Below are positions 29,196-37,845 of a stretch of DNA of 64,000 bases, piece after piece. The DNA is from Myxococcales bacterium (lineage in GTDB: Bacteria; Myxococcota_A; UBA9160; UBA4427), in assembly GCA_022563535.1 (NCBI GenBank), contig JADFNE010000003.1:1-64000 (forward strand). Direction: 5' to 3'. The position numbers were made by a program, and so were the translations under genes. The notes under the pieces were generated by a model. The model saw nothing but the letters and a program-made list of their open reading frames with translations, was not told the DNA's origin and did no database searches. How positions within the stretch are numbered: position 1 is the first letter of the stretch; each line of letters begins with the position of its first letter.

Positions 29196-29492
29196 ATGAC
29201 CCAGGTCGTATTTCCCGAGGCACCGAACGTCCGCTACGAAGCGGAATCTGATAGCCAGGCACTGATCTGTCTAGACCCGGAGGCCGAAACCTTCTCGGCT
29301 GATCTCGTCGCCGAGATCCTCAATGAGTCTTACTCGGGCTGTAGTGTGAGCCTGGCCGCAAGCGATGCTCTCACACAGGGATCACTCGTGATATGCCGGG
29401 TAGGCACCCTCGCCCCGCTGCGAGCGGAAGTCGTCTGGTGTCGCGCTGCCGAGAATGATCAGATCGAGGCCGGTCTCCGCTACATCGATTAG
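29196..29492 (+). CDS. PilZ-like domain protein
   Basis: 98 residues from ATG 29196 (AAGGA upstream; an in-frame start at 29148 adds 16). It resembles a short PilZ domain: EILNESYSGCSVSLA in place of the D/N-x-S-x-x-G motif, followed by V-I-C-R-V-G, LRAEVVWCRAA and a final GLRYID strand. The N-terminal RxxxR c-di-GMP motif is not present, so binding of the dinucleotide is doubtful. Confidence 0.62.
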   Translation: MTQVVFPEAPNVRYEAESDSQALICLDPEAETFSADLVAEILNESYSGCSVSLAASDALTQGSLVICRVGTLAPLRAEVVWCRAAENDQIEAGLRYID

Positions 29493-29616
29493 TTCCAACT
29501 CGGCATTCAGCAAACTTCCGCACAGAATCGACGGTTGGTGAACGTTGCGGGGCGCCGGTTGCAACTTGTATAACTCCCCACGTACGCGGCGCAGTCAACA
29601 GCGCGGGGAGCTTGCA

Positions 29617-30399
29617 ATGATTCTCGAGGGAAAGACGGTCGTCGTTTGTGGCGTGGGTCCAGGGCTCGGGCGGGAGGTGGCCAAGGCGGCCCTGCGCGAT
29701 GGCGCAAACGTTGTGATCGGTGCCCGCAACGTACCCAAGCTCGAGGGAATTGCGAAAGAACTCGATCCAAGCGGGAAGCGGGTTGCTGCCATCGCGGTCG
29801 ACATCAACGACGGCGAACGTTGCACCTCCTTTCTCGATGAAGCGGCCACACGCTTCGGCGGCGTGGATGCCGTGGTGCAGGTGGCCGCGTTCGACACGCA
29901 GTTCGGCACCCTCGCGACGACCAGCGAGGAAGATTGGCAAACTTGTCTCAATGCCAACGTAATCGGCACCATGAGGATCGCCAAGGCCGCGTTGCCCCAC
30001 CTCAAGAGTCGCGGTGGAGGCTCGTTTGTTTTGGTGGGCTCGCAGTCCATGTGGGTATCTCCGCCGATGCCACAGATCGCCTACGCATCTTCGAAGGGGG
30101 CGCTGGTCTCTTCGATGTATCACCTCGCAGAGGAACTCGGACCGGACAAGATTCGCGTCAACATGGTGATTCCCACTTGGATGTGGGGTCCCCCGGTCGA
30201 GAGCTACGTCAAGTGGCAGGCGAACGAGCGGAAGGTGAGCGAACAGGAGATCATTGATGAGATTACTGCCGACATGCCGCTGGGAGAAATTCCAAAGGAC
30301 GATGACGTGGCCGAAGCGATCATTTTCTTTTGTTCCGATCGCGCCCGCATGATCACCGGCGAAACACTGCTCGTGAACGCAGGGCAGTTCATGCGCTAG
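29617..30399 (+). CDS. Short-chain dehydrogenase/reductase
   Basis: 260 residues. Classical SDR: nucleotide loop GVGPGLG near residue 12, the strand ending in VQVAAF in place of NNAG, catalytic S (VGSQSM) and Y-A-S-S-K, and a C-terminal MITGETLLVNAGQFM. The start ATG at 29617 has GGGGAG upstream. NAD(H) or NADP(H) choice and the substrate are not determined. The N-x-A-G motif is atypical (VAAF). Confidence 0.9.
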   Translation: MILEGKTVVVCGVGPGLGREVAKAALRDGANVVIGARNVPKLEGIAKELDPSGKRVAAIAVDINDGERCTSFLDEAATRFGGVDAVVQVAAFDTQFGTLATTSEEDWQTCLNANVIGTMRIAKAALPHLKSRGGGSFVLVGSQSMWVSPPMPQIAYASSKGALVSSMYHLAEELGPDKIRVNMVIPTWMWGPPVESYVKWQANERKVSEQEIIDEITADMPLGEIPKDDDVAEAIIFFCSDRARMITGETLLVNAGQFMR

Positions 30400-30450
30400 C
30401 CCCCCCGCTGAAAAACTCCCGTCGATTCAATAATCGCAGTCTAATGAGTA

Positions 30451-30476
30451 AATCCCCGGCTTCTGATTCGGGGATT
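30451..30476. terminator. Intergenic hairpin after the SDR gene
   Basis: AATCCCCG at 30451-30458 is perfectly complementary to CGGGGATT at 30469-30476, with a 10-base loop. There is no U-run after it on either strand, so this is a stem-loop that may end or stabilise the SDR transcript rather than a standard intrinsic terminator. Confidence 0.4.
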
Positions 30477-30634
30477 CCCCTGAGTAGGTTCACGCCCAGA
30501 CCCTGGCGTCGAGTTCATAATGGATACTCAATTGAGTCGCCGAGACATCCGAAGACACAGACAGAATCCTTGAACGATCTCGTCCAAATCACTGCGGCGC
30601 CTGCGCGGCAGATGGGTGGCTGTCAGGAACGTTA

Positions 30635-31273
30635 GTGTCAAACCTACTCGAGCAACTGCGCAAGGCCAGTTCGATCCCATCACCACCTGGTGTAGCGCTC
30701 GAGATCCTCAACCTCAATCAAGGCGACGACATCGACATCGATGAGCTCGCCGAAGTAGTGACCCGCGACCCGGCAATCGTCGCGAAGCTGCTTCGCATGG
30801 CCAATTCGGCTAACTTTGGCCGGCCGGGACAGGTGTCCGACATCCGACAAGCGATCATGACCCTTGGCTTGCGCAGTGTCAATCTGCTGGCCTTGTCTTT
30901 CTCACTCGCCTCGTACTCCAAGGGTGAAGGCGGCGGACGATTCGACTACCAGCGGTATTGGACTTCGACCGCCGTCATCACAACGGCTTCGAGTATTCTG
31001 GCGAAAGAACATCTCTCTCGGTTCAAAGACGAGGTCTTCCTGGCGAGCATTCTATGTGACTTCGGACAACTCATCCTGGCAGAGGCCGCAACGAAAAAAT
31101 ATCGCCCAGTCCTGCAACGCAAGGCAAAGTCGAGCGCGCCTCTCCACGAAATCGAGCGGGAAATTCTGGACACAGATCACGCAGAAATCGGTAGCGAGCT
31201 GTTGGGCGAGTGGGGATTGCCGACGCTGATCTGCAATGCCGTCCAACATCACCACGCTCCGCACAAGGCTTGA
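30635..31273 (+). CDS. HDOD-domain protein, N-terminal part of a frame-split HDOD-GGDEF gene
   Basis: 212 residues from GTG 30635 with AGGAA upstream. HDOD output-type domain: SSIPSPPGVALEILNL, TRDPAIVAKLLRMANSANF, RQAIMTLGLRSVN and FLASILCDFGQLIL. It stops at TGA 31271-31273, immediately after HHHAPHKA, before the last helices that HDOD domains normally have. Those helices continue in the frame one base back (LITDDDARALAQVLQVASMVADLYTG). The intact ancestor was therefore a single HDOD-GGDEF protein of about 500 residues. Decay, an assembly error or programmed frameshifting could explain it. Confidence 0.85.
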   Translation: MSNLLEQLRKASSIPSPPGVALEILNLNQGDDIDIDELAEVVTRDPAIVAKLLRMANSANFGRPGQVSDIRQAIMTLGLRSVNLLALSFSLASYSKGEGGGRFDYQRYWTSTAVITTASSILAKEHLSRFKDEVFLASILCDFGQLILAEAATKKYRPVLQRKAKSSAPLHEIEREILDTDHAEIGSELLGEWGLPTLICNAVQHHHAPHKA

Positions 31274-32133
31274 TCACCGATGACGATGCCCGAGCTCTGG
31301 CGCAGGTGCTCCAGGTTGCCTCGATGGTTGCCGACCTCTATACCGGGACAGACATGGCCACCAGTCTCGAGGCGCTGCAAAGCGCCGCAAGCGAGTACTT
31401 CGGCATGGACTCGAACGCGTGCCAGGAGTTGCTCGAATCCACCGAAGCAAACATGGCCGAAATCGGGGAGATGCTGGGACTCGAATGCGACGACCCCGGG
31501 GAGATCGCCGCGATACGGGTTCGAGCCACCGAGTATCTGGTCAAGCAGAGCATTGCTCTCCACCAACAGATCGAAGCAGTTTCCGCCGACTCCGCCGAAC
31601 TCAAAAAGCGCAACGTCGCCCTCGAGGAACGCGCCACGACAGATGCCCTCACCGGCCTTCGCAACCGTGGATACTTCGACGAGTGGATCGAGAGTGAACG
31701 AGAACGCGCTGGCCAGACGGGTCACCCGTTGGGATTGTTGCTGCTCGACATCGATCACTTCAAAAGTGTCAACGACGACCATGGGCATCCCTGCGGCGAC
31801 GACCTGCTACGAGCCATTTCGGCGGCAATCCAGCAGGCGGCCGGGAACGGCAATATTGTCTGTCGATACGGCGGCGAGGAGATCGCGATCATCGCCCCCG
31901 AAACCGACTACAGCGAACTTGCGATCCTTGCGGAGAAGTTGCGAGAAGCGGTGGCCGCGACCTCGGTGACCCACGACAACAAACCCGTGCAGCGCACGGT
32001 CTCGATCGGCGGATACGCGAATCCCCCGGGCCAGTCACTCCCCGAATCTCTCTGCATGATGAAACTCGCCGACGAACAGCTCTATCGCGCAAAGTCTGAA
32101 GGCCGCGATCGGATCTTCATCAAGGGCGAGTAG
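31210..32133 (+). CDS. Diguanylate cyclase (GGDEF), C-terminal part of the frame-split gene
   Basis: The open frame is 307 residues; the meaningful part begins at about 31265 where it continues the HDOD helices. A middle helical region of ~110 residues is followed by a coiled-coil linker and a GGDEF domain: TDALTGLRNRGYFDEW, LDIDHFKSVNDDHGH, GGEE (active A-site variant) and a SIGGYA strand. It should make cyclic di-GMP. No RxxD inhibitory site precedes GGEE at the usual place. Its sequence shows no decay, which argues against an old pseudogene. It overlaps the HDOD frame by 64 bases. Confidence 0.85.
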   Translation: MGIADADLQCRPTSPRSAQGLITDDDARALAQVLQVASMVADLYTGTDMATSLEALQSAASEYFGMDSNACQELLESTEANMAEIGEMLGLECDDPGEIAAIRVRATEYLVKQSIALHQQIEAVSADSAELKKRNVALEERATTDALTGLRNRGYFDEWIESERERAGQTGHPLGLLLLDIDHFKSVNDDHGHPCGDDLLRAISAAIQQAAGNGNIVCRYGGEEIAIIAPETDYSELAILAEKLREAVAATSVTHDNKPVQRTVSIGGYANPPGQSLPESLCMMKLADEQLYRAKSEGRDRIFIKGE

Positions 32134-32142
32134 ACCACAGTC

Positions 32143-32487
32143 TCAAACCTGCGGGTTGCGGCGCTTCATGTTGATGACGTCTGCGAGATCGACCCACACC
32201 TGCTCACCCTCGATACGAACCGCGAAGCATGGGATCGGCCAACCGTCGGCATCTCCGGGTTTGAACCCCGTGCGCACGTCAAAGTCCCAACCGTGCGCAC
32301 TGCACACGATTACACTGCCGGTGAGCTGGCCGTCGCTCAGCGGAAAATCGCGATGCGGGCAACGATTTTCCATGGCGTAGATCTCACTGTCTACGCGAAA
32401 CAACCCGACGTCCAGGGATCCCACGCGAACACACAGTCCACGCCCGGTCGGAATGTCTTTGCGCAGTGCGACACGTTCGTAGGCCAT
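32143..32487 (-). CDS. Rieske 2Fe-2S ferredoxin
   Basis: 114 residues. The Rieske cluster motifs are C43-P-H45 (MENRCPHRDFPLSDG) and C62-S-A-H65 (VCSAHGWDFD), with 16 residues between the pairs. This size is typical of ferredoxin partners of Rieske oxygenases or of small NirD-like proteins. ATG at 32487 fits the domain start; no strong ribosome site is seen. No oxygenase adjoins it. Its partner is unknown. Confidence 0.88.
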   Translation of the reverse strand: MAYERVALRKDIPTGRGLCVRVGSLDVGLFRVDSEIYAMENRCPHRDFPLSDGQLTGSVIVCSAHGWDFDVRTGFKPGDADGWPIPCFAVRIEGEQVWVDLADVINMKRRNPQV

Positions 32488-32616
32488 GGATTTTCGCGGG
32501 GCGCGACGCTCCTTCACAGTACGGCCCGGGGCAGCGCGCGCGATAGTAGCCCATCGCTTCCCGGGTCCGATCCATCCCGACGCAGTACTCGTTCGATTCG
32601 ATAAGCTCAGCTCCCC

Positions 32617-33234
32617 ATGGAGATGCTTCTCATTCGACACGGATTGCCGATCCATACCGTCAACCCCGACGGCAAGCCCGCGGATCCCCCGCTCTCGGAG
32701 GCCGGTCACGAACAGGCGCGTCTGGTTGCGGAGTGGCTGCGAGAAGAACCCATCCAGCGCATCTATTCGAGCCCGCTGCGTCGCGCTCGCGAGACCGCCT
32801 TCCCGTTGGCCCAACAGCTGGGACTCGAAATCGAAATCGAAGCGCGGATCCGTGAATTCGACGCCGAGGCCAGCGAGTACATCCCGTTGGAAGAACTCAA
32901 GCGAACCGATCCCGAGCGCTGGAGGGAATTCATTGCCGGTGGATACACGTCAGGGCTCGACTTTGATGCATTTGCTGCAGAGGTCGTTGCCGGACTGCAG
33001 CACCTGATCGATCAGAACCCGGGCCGGCGCATCGCAGTCTTTTGCCATGGCGGGGTCATCAACTCCTGGGCCACGTACGTTCTCGGAATTGCGCCAACGC
33101 TCTTTCTGGATGCTGCGTACACCAGCGTCAGCCGCTTTGTGGCCGCGAGCACTGGCCAGCGAAGCATTGCCAGTCTGAACGAAGCGGCACACCTTCGTCC
33201 GATTCAACTTCGCCCAAAATCTCTGGGGCGCTAG
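32617..33234 (+). CDS. Histidine phosphatase family protein (phosphoglycerate mutase-like)
   Basis: 205 residues. Catalytic RHG at residues 7-9 (LLIRHGLP), the SSPLRRARETA segment and a second His in FCHGGVI, the standard branch-1 histidine phosphatase set. Substrate may be a sugar phosphate, phosphoprotein or nucleotide; nothing here decides. Its stop overlaps the end of the convergent selenoprotein gene by four bases (CTAG). Confidence 0.9.
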   Translation: MEMLLIRHGLPIHTVNPDGKPADPPLSEAGHEQARLVAEWLREEPIQRIYSSPLRRARETAFPLAQQLGLEIEIEARIREFDAEASEYIPLEELKRTDPERWREFIAGGYTSGLDFDAFAAEVVAGLQHLIDQNPGRRIAVFCHGGVINSWATYVLGIAPTLFLDAAYTSVSRFVAASTGQRSIASLNEAAHLRPIQLRPKSLGR

Positions 33235-33953
33235 GGGGAAAAGTCGAGCAGCACCGGCGGCGACTCCGTGTCTTGATTCGAGTCGAACAACGCCAATGCG
33301 GCTTCGATGACGGCTCGCTGCTTTGCCGGCTGGTCCGGGGAATCCAGGGGATACCCGTGTCGGAAGGGCACCCACAGCGCGCGCGGGGGTCGGACCTTTT
33401 TGGCAACCTCCTTGAGCAACACGATCGTCACGCTCGAGATTCCCTGTCGTTCGCATTCCGCCGCTACCAGGCTCACGGCCTGGTTGCACATCGGTCAGAC
33501 TGGCACCAGCAGTGCCAGGTCGACGCCGTCCGCAACGAGCATGGACACGGCCTCTGGAGCCGTCTGACGGGTCAATCGAGCCGGCGCCGTGATCGCACCC
33601 ATGAACGAGAGGTGCCGGGCGTTGAGGGACCCAATGCGGCCCGCAGCGCACAACTCCCGCAGGCGGTCCAAGGGAAACGCGAGGTTTGCATCGCGCTCGA
33701 GCCCCTCGTGATCGAAGGAATCACTGCGATGGGTATTGATCAGACTTTTCAGGTCGATGTCATTCGGGATTGTGCGAAAACTCGAATCCCCACCGCGGAT
33801 TCCGTCGTCGAAGGGTGGTTGATCCGGCGTTGCAAAGCCGGCGCTCGAAATCAGTGCCAATCGACTCTCGGAAACGGGCTTGCGAATCGGAACGAATGGA
33901 ATGGGATCGATCTTGCGCCACGGATAAGCGCGCAAAAACATCCTGATACCCAT
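33231..33953 (-). CDS. GrdB/PrdB-family selenoprotein with in-frame UGA (UxxC)
   Basis: 240 residues when the UGA at 33495-33497 is read as selenocysteine. Read as a stop, it gives two fragments of 152 and 86 residues in the same frame. The sequence around it is LLVPV-U-PMCNQAV, the UxxC redox motif of selenoprotein B of glycine/betaine/sarcosine and D-proline reductases. The following residues (VRPPRALWVPFRHGYPL) match the conserved C-terminal block of that family, showing selection on both sides of the codon. A hairpin 11 nt after the UGA fits a bacterial SECIS. No other glycine- or proline-reductase subunits are nearby, so the reductase complex role is not supported and the function is open. 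Start ATG 33953 is tentative. Confidence 0.85.
33467..33483 (-). promoter_or_regulatory. Putative bacterial SECIS hairpin in the PrdB-like gene
   Basis: In the mRNA sense CCAGGC-CGTGA-GCCTGG: a 6-bp stem and 5-nt loop beginning 11 nt after the UGA, so the loop starts at +17. One more A-U pair and, past one mismatch, two further pairs can extend the stem. This placement is typical of bacterial SECIS elements recognised by SelB. Confidence 0.75.
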
Positions 33954-34115
33954 GGAAAATTCTTTGTAATCGCCCGTGGTCCCGTCCTCCGCCTCCTATC
34001 ATGACAAGAAACCGGCAGCACCGCAGCCCGGGCGCTCGCTACGCCAGGCGCGGGAAATGAAATCGGTGGATCGGTCCGGTCCGCGCAACCTCAATGCTCA
34101 AAAGGCTAAACGAAC

Positions 34116-34146
34116 CGGACTCGACCCCCCGTCAAGAAAGAGTCCG
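34116..34146. terminator. Hairpin downstream of flagellin 1 (REP-like or terminator)
   Basis: CGGACTC at 34116-34122 pairs with GAGTCCG at 34140-34146 (17-base loop). It follows the flagellin stop by 5 bases on the minus strand. There is no clear U-run. The GGGTCNGACTC core resembles the block near 403, so it may be a REP element acting as a transcript end. Confidence 0.4.
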
Positions 34147-34151
34147 ACCCT

Positions 34152-34976
34152 CTACTGCAGCAACGAGAGTGCTGTCTGGGTCGAGACGTTGGCTTGCGCC
34201 AGAATCGAGATGCCCGCTTGCTGAAGAACCTGGTTCTTCGTCAACTCGGCGGTCTCCGAGGCAAAGTCCACGTCTCGAATGCGCGATTCGGCTGCAGTCG
34301 TGTTCTCGATCGCGACGGCGAGGGATCGAATCGTCGATTCCAGGCGGTTCTGCACAGTACCGAAGGTGGCTCGAAGACTGGCGACGGTACCCACCGCGCT
34401 GTCGAGTACGGCAAGGGCATTCTGTGCACCCGAAATGGTCGTCAACGCAACAGAATTCGCGACTCCAATGCCCGAAGCCGTGGCGTCCACGCTGCTGATC
34501 GTAATACGGTCGCCACTGGTATTTTGTGAGCCGATCTGAAAGGTGATCGCAGAAACGCCGTCCAGGATCGCGGTCCCGTTGAACTGAGAGACCGCGGCAA
34601 TGCGCGAGATCTCGTCCCGGAGCCCCTGGAATTCGTCGTTGACCGTGCCGCGCTCGGAAGATCCGAGCGTTCCATTGGCGGACTGGATGGCCAGTTCGCG
34701 CATGCGAATCAGCAGGCCACTGGTTTCGTTGAGCGCCCCTTCAGCGATCTGCAACAGCGAGATCGCGTCGTTCGCGTTTCGCTGAGCCTGCCCCAGGCTG
34801 CGGATCTCCGCGCGAAAGCTCTCGGAAATAGCGAGGCCGGCCGCGTCGTCTGCCGCTCGGGTAATCCGTAAACCCGACGAGAGACGCTGGAGTGATTTTG
34901 CCAGTCGATCGGTTGTAATGACCAGATTGCGCTGGGCATTGATCGACGAAATGTTGTTATTGACTCGAAGTCCCAT
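34152..34976 (-). CDS. fliC: Flagellin 1
   Basis: 274 residues. The conserved filament-forming ends are complete: MGLRVNNNISSINAQRNL with SLQRLSSGLRI-type helix at the N-terminus, and ENTTAAESRIRDVDFASETAEL with the final ASTQ-type tail at the C-terminus. The central variable domain is very short, so this is a minimal D0-D1 flagellin with no large surface domain. GGGGAGGACAC upstream of ATG 34976 is a good ribosome site. A sigma-54-type promoter lies 94 bases upstream. It is a close relative of flagellin 2 (47429-48253), equal in length. Confidence 0.96.
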   Translation of the reverse strand: MGLRVNNNISSINAQRNLVITTDRLAKSLQRLSSGLRITRAADDAAGLAISESFRAEIRSLGQAQRNANDAISLLQIAEGALNETSGLLIRMRELAIQSANGTLGSSERGTVNDEFQGLRDEISRIAAVSQFNGTAILDGVSAITFQIGSQNTSGDRITISSVDATASGIGVANSVALTTISGAQNALAVLDSAVGTVASLRATFGTVQNRLESTIRSLAVAIENTTAAESRIRDVDFASETAELTKNQVLQQAGISILAQANVSTQTALSLLQ

Positions 34977-35069
34977 GCCAGTGTCCTCCCCTGCGATCCG
35001 CTTTCCTGCGGAGTCAACAATGTCACGCGCCTCGAACTAGACGAGTGCGCGATCACCATGGGGACATTT

Positions 35070-35084
35070 GCAAGTGCGATGCCA
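35070..35084 (-). promoter_or_regulatory. Sigma-54-type promoter of flagellin 1
   Basis: On the minus strand the sequence is TGGCAT-CGCAC-TTGC, with GG and GC ten bases apart as required for a -24/-12 element. Transcription would start near 35058, giving a leader of about 80 nt. The same element stands before flagellin 2. Confidence 0.75.
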
Positions 35085-35320
35085 TCCGTGAGTCACCAAT
35101 CATTCTGAACGTTTACCAGGGTGGCTGCTTGCGTATCGCGCACTGCAGTTCGCCCGCAGCCGAGATAGACATACGAGAAGTCGTGATTGTTTTTTGGACG
35201 CGGTCGGTGGGGGGGGGTCGAATCGGCACGTTTTGAATTTCGCGCTGAATGATCGTTTCCAAACTGAAACCAGCAACTCGGAATTGACTTCCGACCGGGG
35301 ATCTCCCCAAGTCGATTCGC

Positions 35321-36352
35321 TCAATCAGGGCCGGGGGCCAGGGACATCTCGACCAGGATCTCGCCTAGGCGCCCCGAAAAAATGTCTGCTGCCCTGTGTC
35401 CGAGATGGATACCGTCAGGCGGCCTGAACGCGTCCAGGCGCGGATAGTCCTGATAATGGAGCATGCCTGCGTTGGTCGCCGCCGCGAGCTTGTCCCAGGT
35501 ATTCTCGCGCTTCCACCACCGCTCTTCGTGTTCGAGGACAAACAGCGCGGCGGGAAGATGCACGAAAATGACCTGTCCACCTCGGTCGTGAATTTGATCG
35601 ACCCACTGCCCCACTTTGCGCAAGCGCCTCGCGAGTTCAGACGGGTTGAACATCTTTGGCCTGGTGGTGGCGTACAAGTTGGCGTTGGCCCGATTGTGCA
35701 ACTCGAGGTTCGGGATTTTCAGGTAGTCCCCGTAGCGGAACCGTTCGTCCGAAATGAATGCGTTGTATCCGGGCCGCAGTAACCGACCGGCGCCCCAGGC
35801 CTTGTACACCCGTTCCGAGGAAAGATCTGGCAACCGGGTTACAAAGCTGCGCTGGAACATCATCGATAATTGTTGTTCGATGCGCCTCCCCAGCGACAAA
35901 TTCTCGAAAACGCGAAAATGTTCATCGAGCATATGGTCGATGTTGGGGGTGTTCGCGAAGAACAGCACGGGGTAGACCTCACAGAGCACGGTTCCGCGAA
36001 ACTTCGGATCGTTGGCCAGGTTTTCGAGCACCGGAAGCGTTGGACCGCGAACCACGGCCAGCTGCACGACGGGATGCCATCCAGTAGCCCGGGCAAATGC
36101 ATCCTGTTGGATGTCCATCTGCATGCGTGAAGATCCAACCAGAACCACGGATTCGGCGCCGTGCACATTGGCCCGATGACGAGCGAGGGCCCACAAGCCG
36201 ACATCGTCGGTGACTGCGGGGATGAAATCGTGGCCTCTCCAAAATGCCTCCCAAGAACCGATGCACGCCACAACGATCGCGAAGGCCAGCATCCAACTCG
36301 CGGGCCAGAGCGACCGCGGGGTCGACTCAGAACTGGAAATAGATGAATGCAC
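35321..36352 (-). CDS. SGNH/AlgJ-like O-acetyltransferase partner protein
   Basis: 343 residues. One N-terminal membrane span (WMLAFAIVVACIGSWEAFW) then a periplasmic domain with GSSRM (block I serine) and, near the C-terminus, PPDGIHLGH (D-x-x-H), the SGNH/GDSL catalytic set. Such proteins pair with MBOAT acyltransferases to acetylate extracytoplasmic glycans. The MBOAT gene lies directly upstream with 26 bases of overlap. The target polymer is not identified. Confidence 0.8.
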   Translation of the reverse strand: MHSSISSSESTPRSLWPASWMLAFAIVVACIGSWEAFWRGHDFIPAVTDDVGLWALARHRANVHGAESVVLVGSSRMQMDIQQDAFARATGWHPVVQLAVVRGPTLPVLENLANDPKFRGTVLCEVYPVLFFANTPNIDHMLDEHFRVFENLSLGRRIEQQLSMMFQRSFVTRLPDLSSERVYKAWGAGRLLRPGYNAFISDERFRYGDYLKIPNLELHNRANANLYATTRPKMFNPSELARRLRKVGQWVDQIHDRGGQVIFVHLPAALFVLEHEERWWKRENTWDKLAAATNAGMLHYQDYPRLDAFRPPDGIHLGHRAADIFSGRLGEILVEMSLAPGPD

Positions 36353-37742
36353 GGTTGTCTCCGGGAACGGCGAACAAACACAAGATGGGAAACGCGAGTA
36401 TGGGACCCTTCACGAGGGCGGGAAGCCGCGCGAAAGCCTGTTCGAGATCCGTATCGCGCAGCGCGTGCTGAAACAGCAGCATGACGCCTACCACCGACAA
36501 GACCGTCGTGATCTGCTCGGGCGCAAGCTGCCGGCTGGGAAGGCCCCCCAGCATGGTGCTCACGAGACTCATCGCGCCCGAAAGGGTCTCTGCGCGAAAG
36601 AACACCCAGCTCAGCGTCACGAGCAGGAAGGTCGCCACGGCGGCGGCGAAACGAACCGGTACCAGCCGCATCATTCGGAGTTCGCCCAACAGAGACTTCA
36701 GCGCCCGCTCGAGAATCAAAAAGAAACCGTGCAGTCCGCCCCACAAAACGAAGTTCCACGACGCCCCGTGCCACAGACCTCCCAGCAACATCGTTGCGCC
36801 CAAGTTGAAGTAGGTTCGGGCACTGCCCCGACGATTTCCGCCCAGGGAGATGTAGAGGTAGTCACGCAGCCAGGTCGAAAGTGAAATGTGCCAGCGTCGC
36901 CAGAAATCCGAGAAGCCGACCGCGGCATAGGGACTGCGGAAATTCTCGGGCAGGATGAACCCGAGGCAGAGCGCCGCGCCGATGGCACAGGAGGAGTAGC
37001 CGCCGAAGTCGAAGAAGATCTGGCCGGCAAACGCGAGGGCGCCGATCCAGGCATCGAGTGTCCCCGCCGCCTGGGGTGCAGCAAAAACTTCGTCGGCTAC
37101 CGGTGCGAGCAGGGTGTCGGACAACACGACCTTCTCGAAGATGCCGAAGTTCATCAACGCGAGCCCCCAGCCGAATTGACGCACGTCGGCCTGAACAGGT
37201 GAAGCGAGCTGGAAGATAAAGTCCTTTGCCCGCACGATCGGTCCGGCCACGAGTTGGGGAAAGAAGGTGACGAAGAGCGCAAAGTCCACCAGGGAATCCG
37301 CGGGACGAAGATCACGGCGGTAAATTGAAATCGTGTACGAAAGTGTTTGAAAGGTATAGAACGATATACCCAGGGGCAGAATGATGCCGGGGGCAGCCGG
37401 GTGGAAATCGAAACCCATCTGCTGCACGAGCCAGACGAAATTTTCGAGTGCGAAACTCGCGTACTTGAAAAATCCGAGCAGACCGAGATTGACGGCGAGA
37501 CTGACCATCAGCAGGCGCCGCCGCACGCGGGTATCCTCGGCGTCGTGAAGCCGGCGACCGACAACCCAGTCGACGACGGTAGAGATCCACAACAAGAGGA
37601 CGAAGGGTGGGTTCCAGGCCGCGTAGAAGAGATAGCTCGCGGCGACCAGATTGAACTTCTTGACCGTCCAGGGCAATGGCAGCCGGTGGAGTAGCAGGGC
37701 GATGGCGAAGAAGACGAGAAAGCTGAATGAGTTAAAGAGCAT
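36327..37742 (-). CDS. MBOAT O-acyltransferase (AlgI family)
   Basis: 471 residues with about 11 membrane spans. The family features are FFKYASF, LPLGISFYTFQTLSY, a FFPQLVAGPI block, FRRWHISLSTW-type RRWH and the catalytic His in LGGLWHGASWNF. Such enzymes carry acyl groups across the inner membrane for alginate, cellulose or other surface glycans. Coupling to the SGNH gene downstream is shown by the 26-base overlap. Confidence 0.92.
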   Translation of the reverse strand: MLFNSFSFLVFFAIALLLHRLPLPWTVKKFNLVAASYLFYAAWNPPFVLLLWISTVVDWVVGRRLHDAEDTRVRRRLLMVSLAVNLGLLGFFKYASFALENFVWLVQQMGFDFHPAAPGIILPLGISFYTFQTLSYTISIYRRDLRPADSLVDFALFVTFFPQLVAGPIVRAKDFIFQLASPVQADVRQFGWGLALMNFGIFEKVVLSDTLLAPVADEVFAAPQAAGTLDAWIGALAFAGQIFFDFGGYSSCAIGAALCLGFILPENFRSPYAAVGFSDFWRRWHISLSTWLRDYLYISLGGNRRGSARTYFNLGATMLLGGLWHGASWNFVLWGGLHGFFLILERALKSLLGELRMMRLVPVRFAAAVATFLLVTLSWVFFRAETLSGAMSLVSTMLGGLPSRQLAPEQITTVLSVVGVMLLFQHALRDTDLEQAFARLPALVKGPILAFPILCLFAVPGDNRAFIYFQF

Positions 37743-37845
37743 TTCCCCGCATTCTGCTGGAGGTCTCGGCCAATCCTATTGCAACGAACGCGCTGGTGAC
37801 GAACAATCTCGACGGTGTTGGATCAGGGTCTCCGTTCTTGCGCAA

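Noticed and set aside
31271-31273. UGA ending the HDOD frame as a third selenocysteine codon
   Set aside because: The same frame after the UGA has no family similarity; the conserved sequence continues in a different frame, so this is a frameshift.
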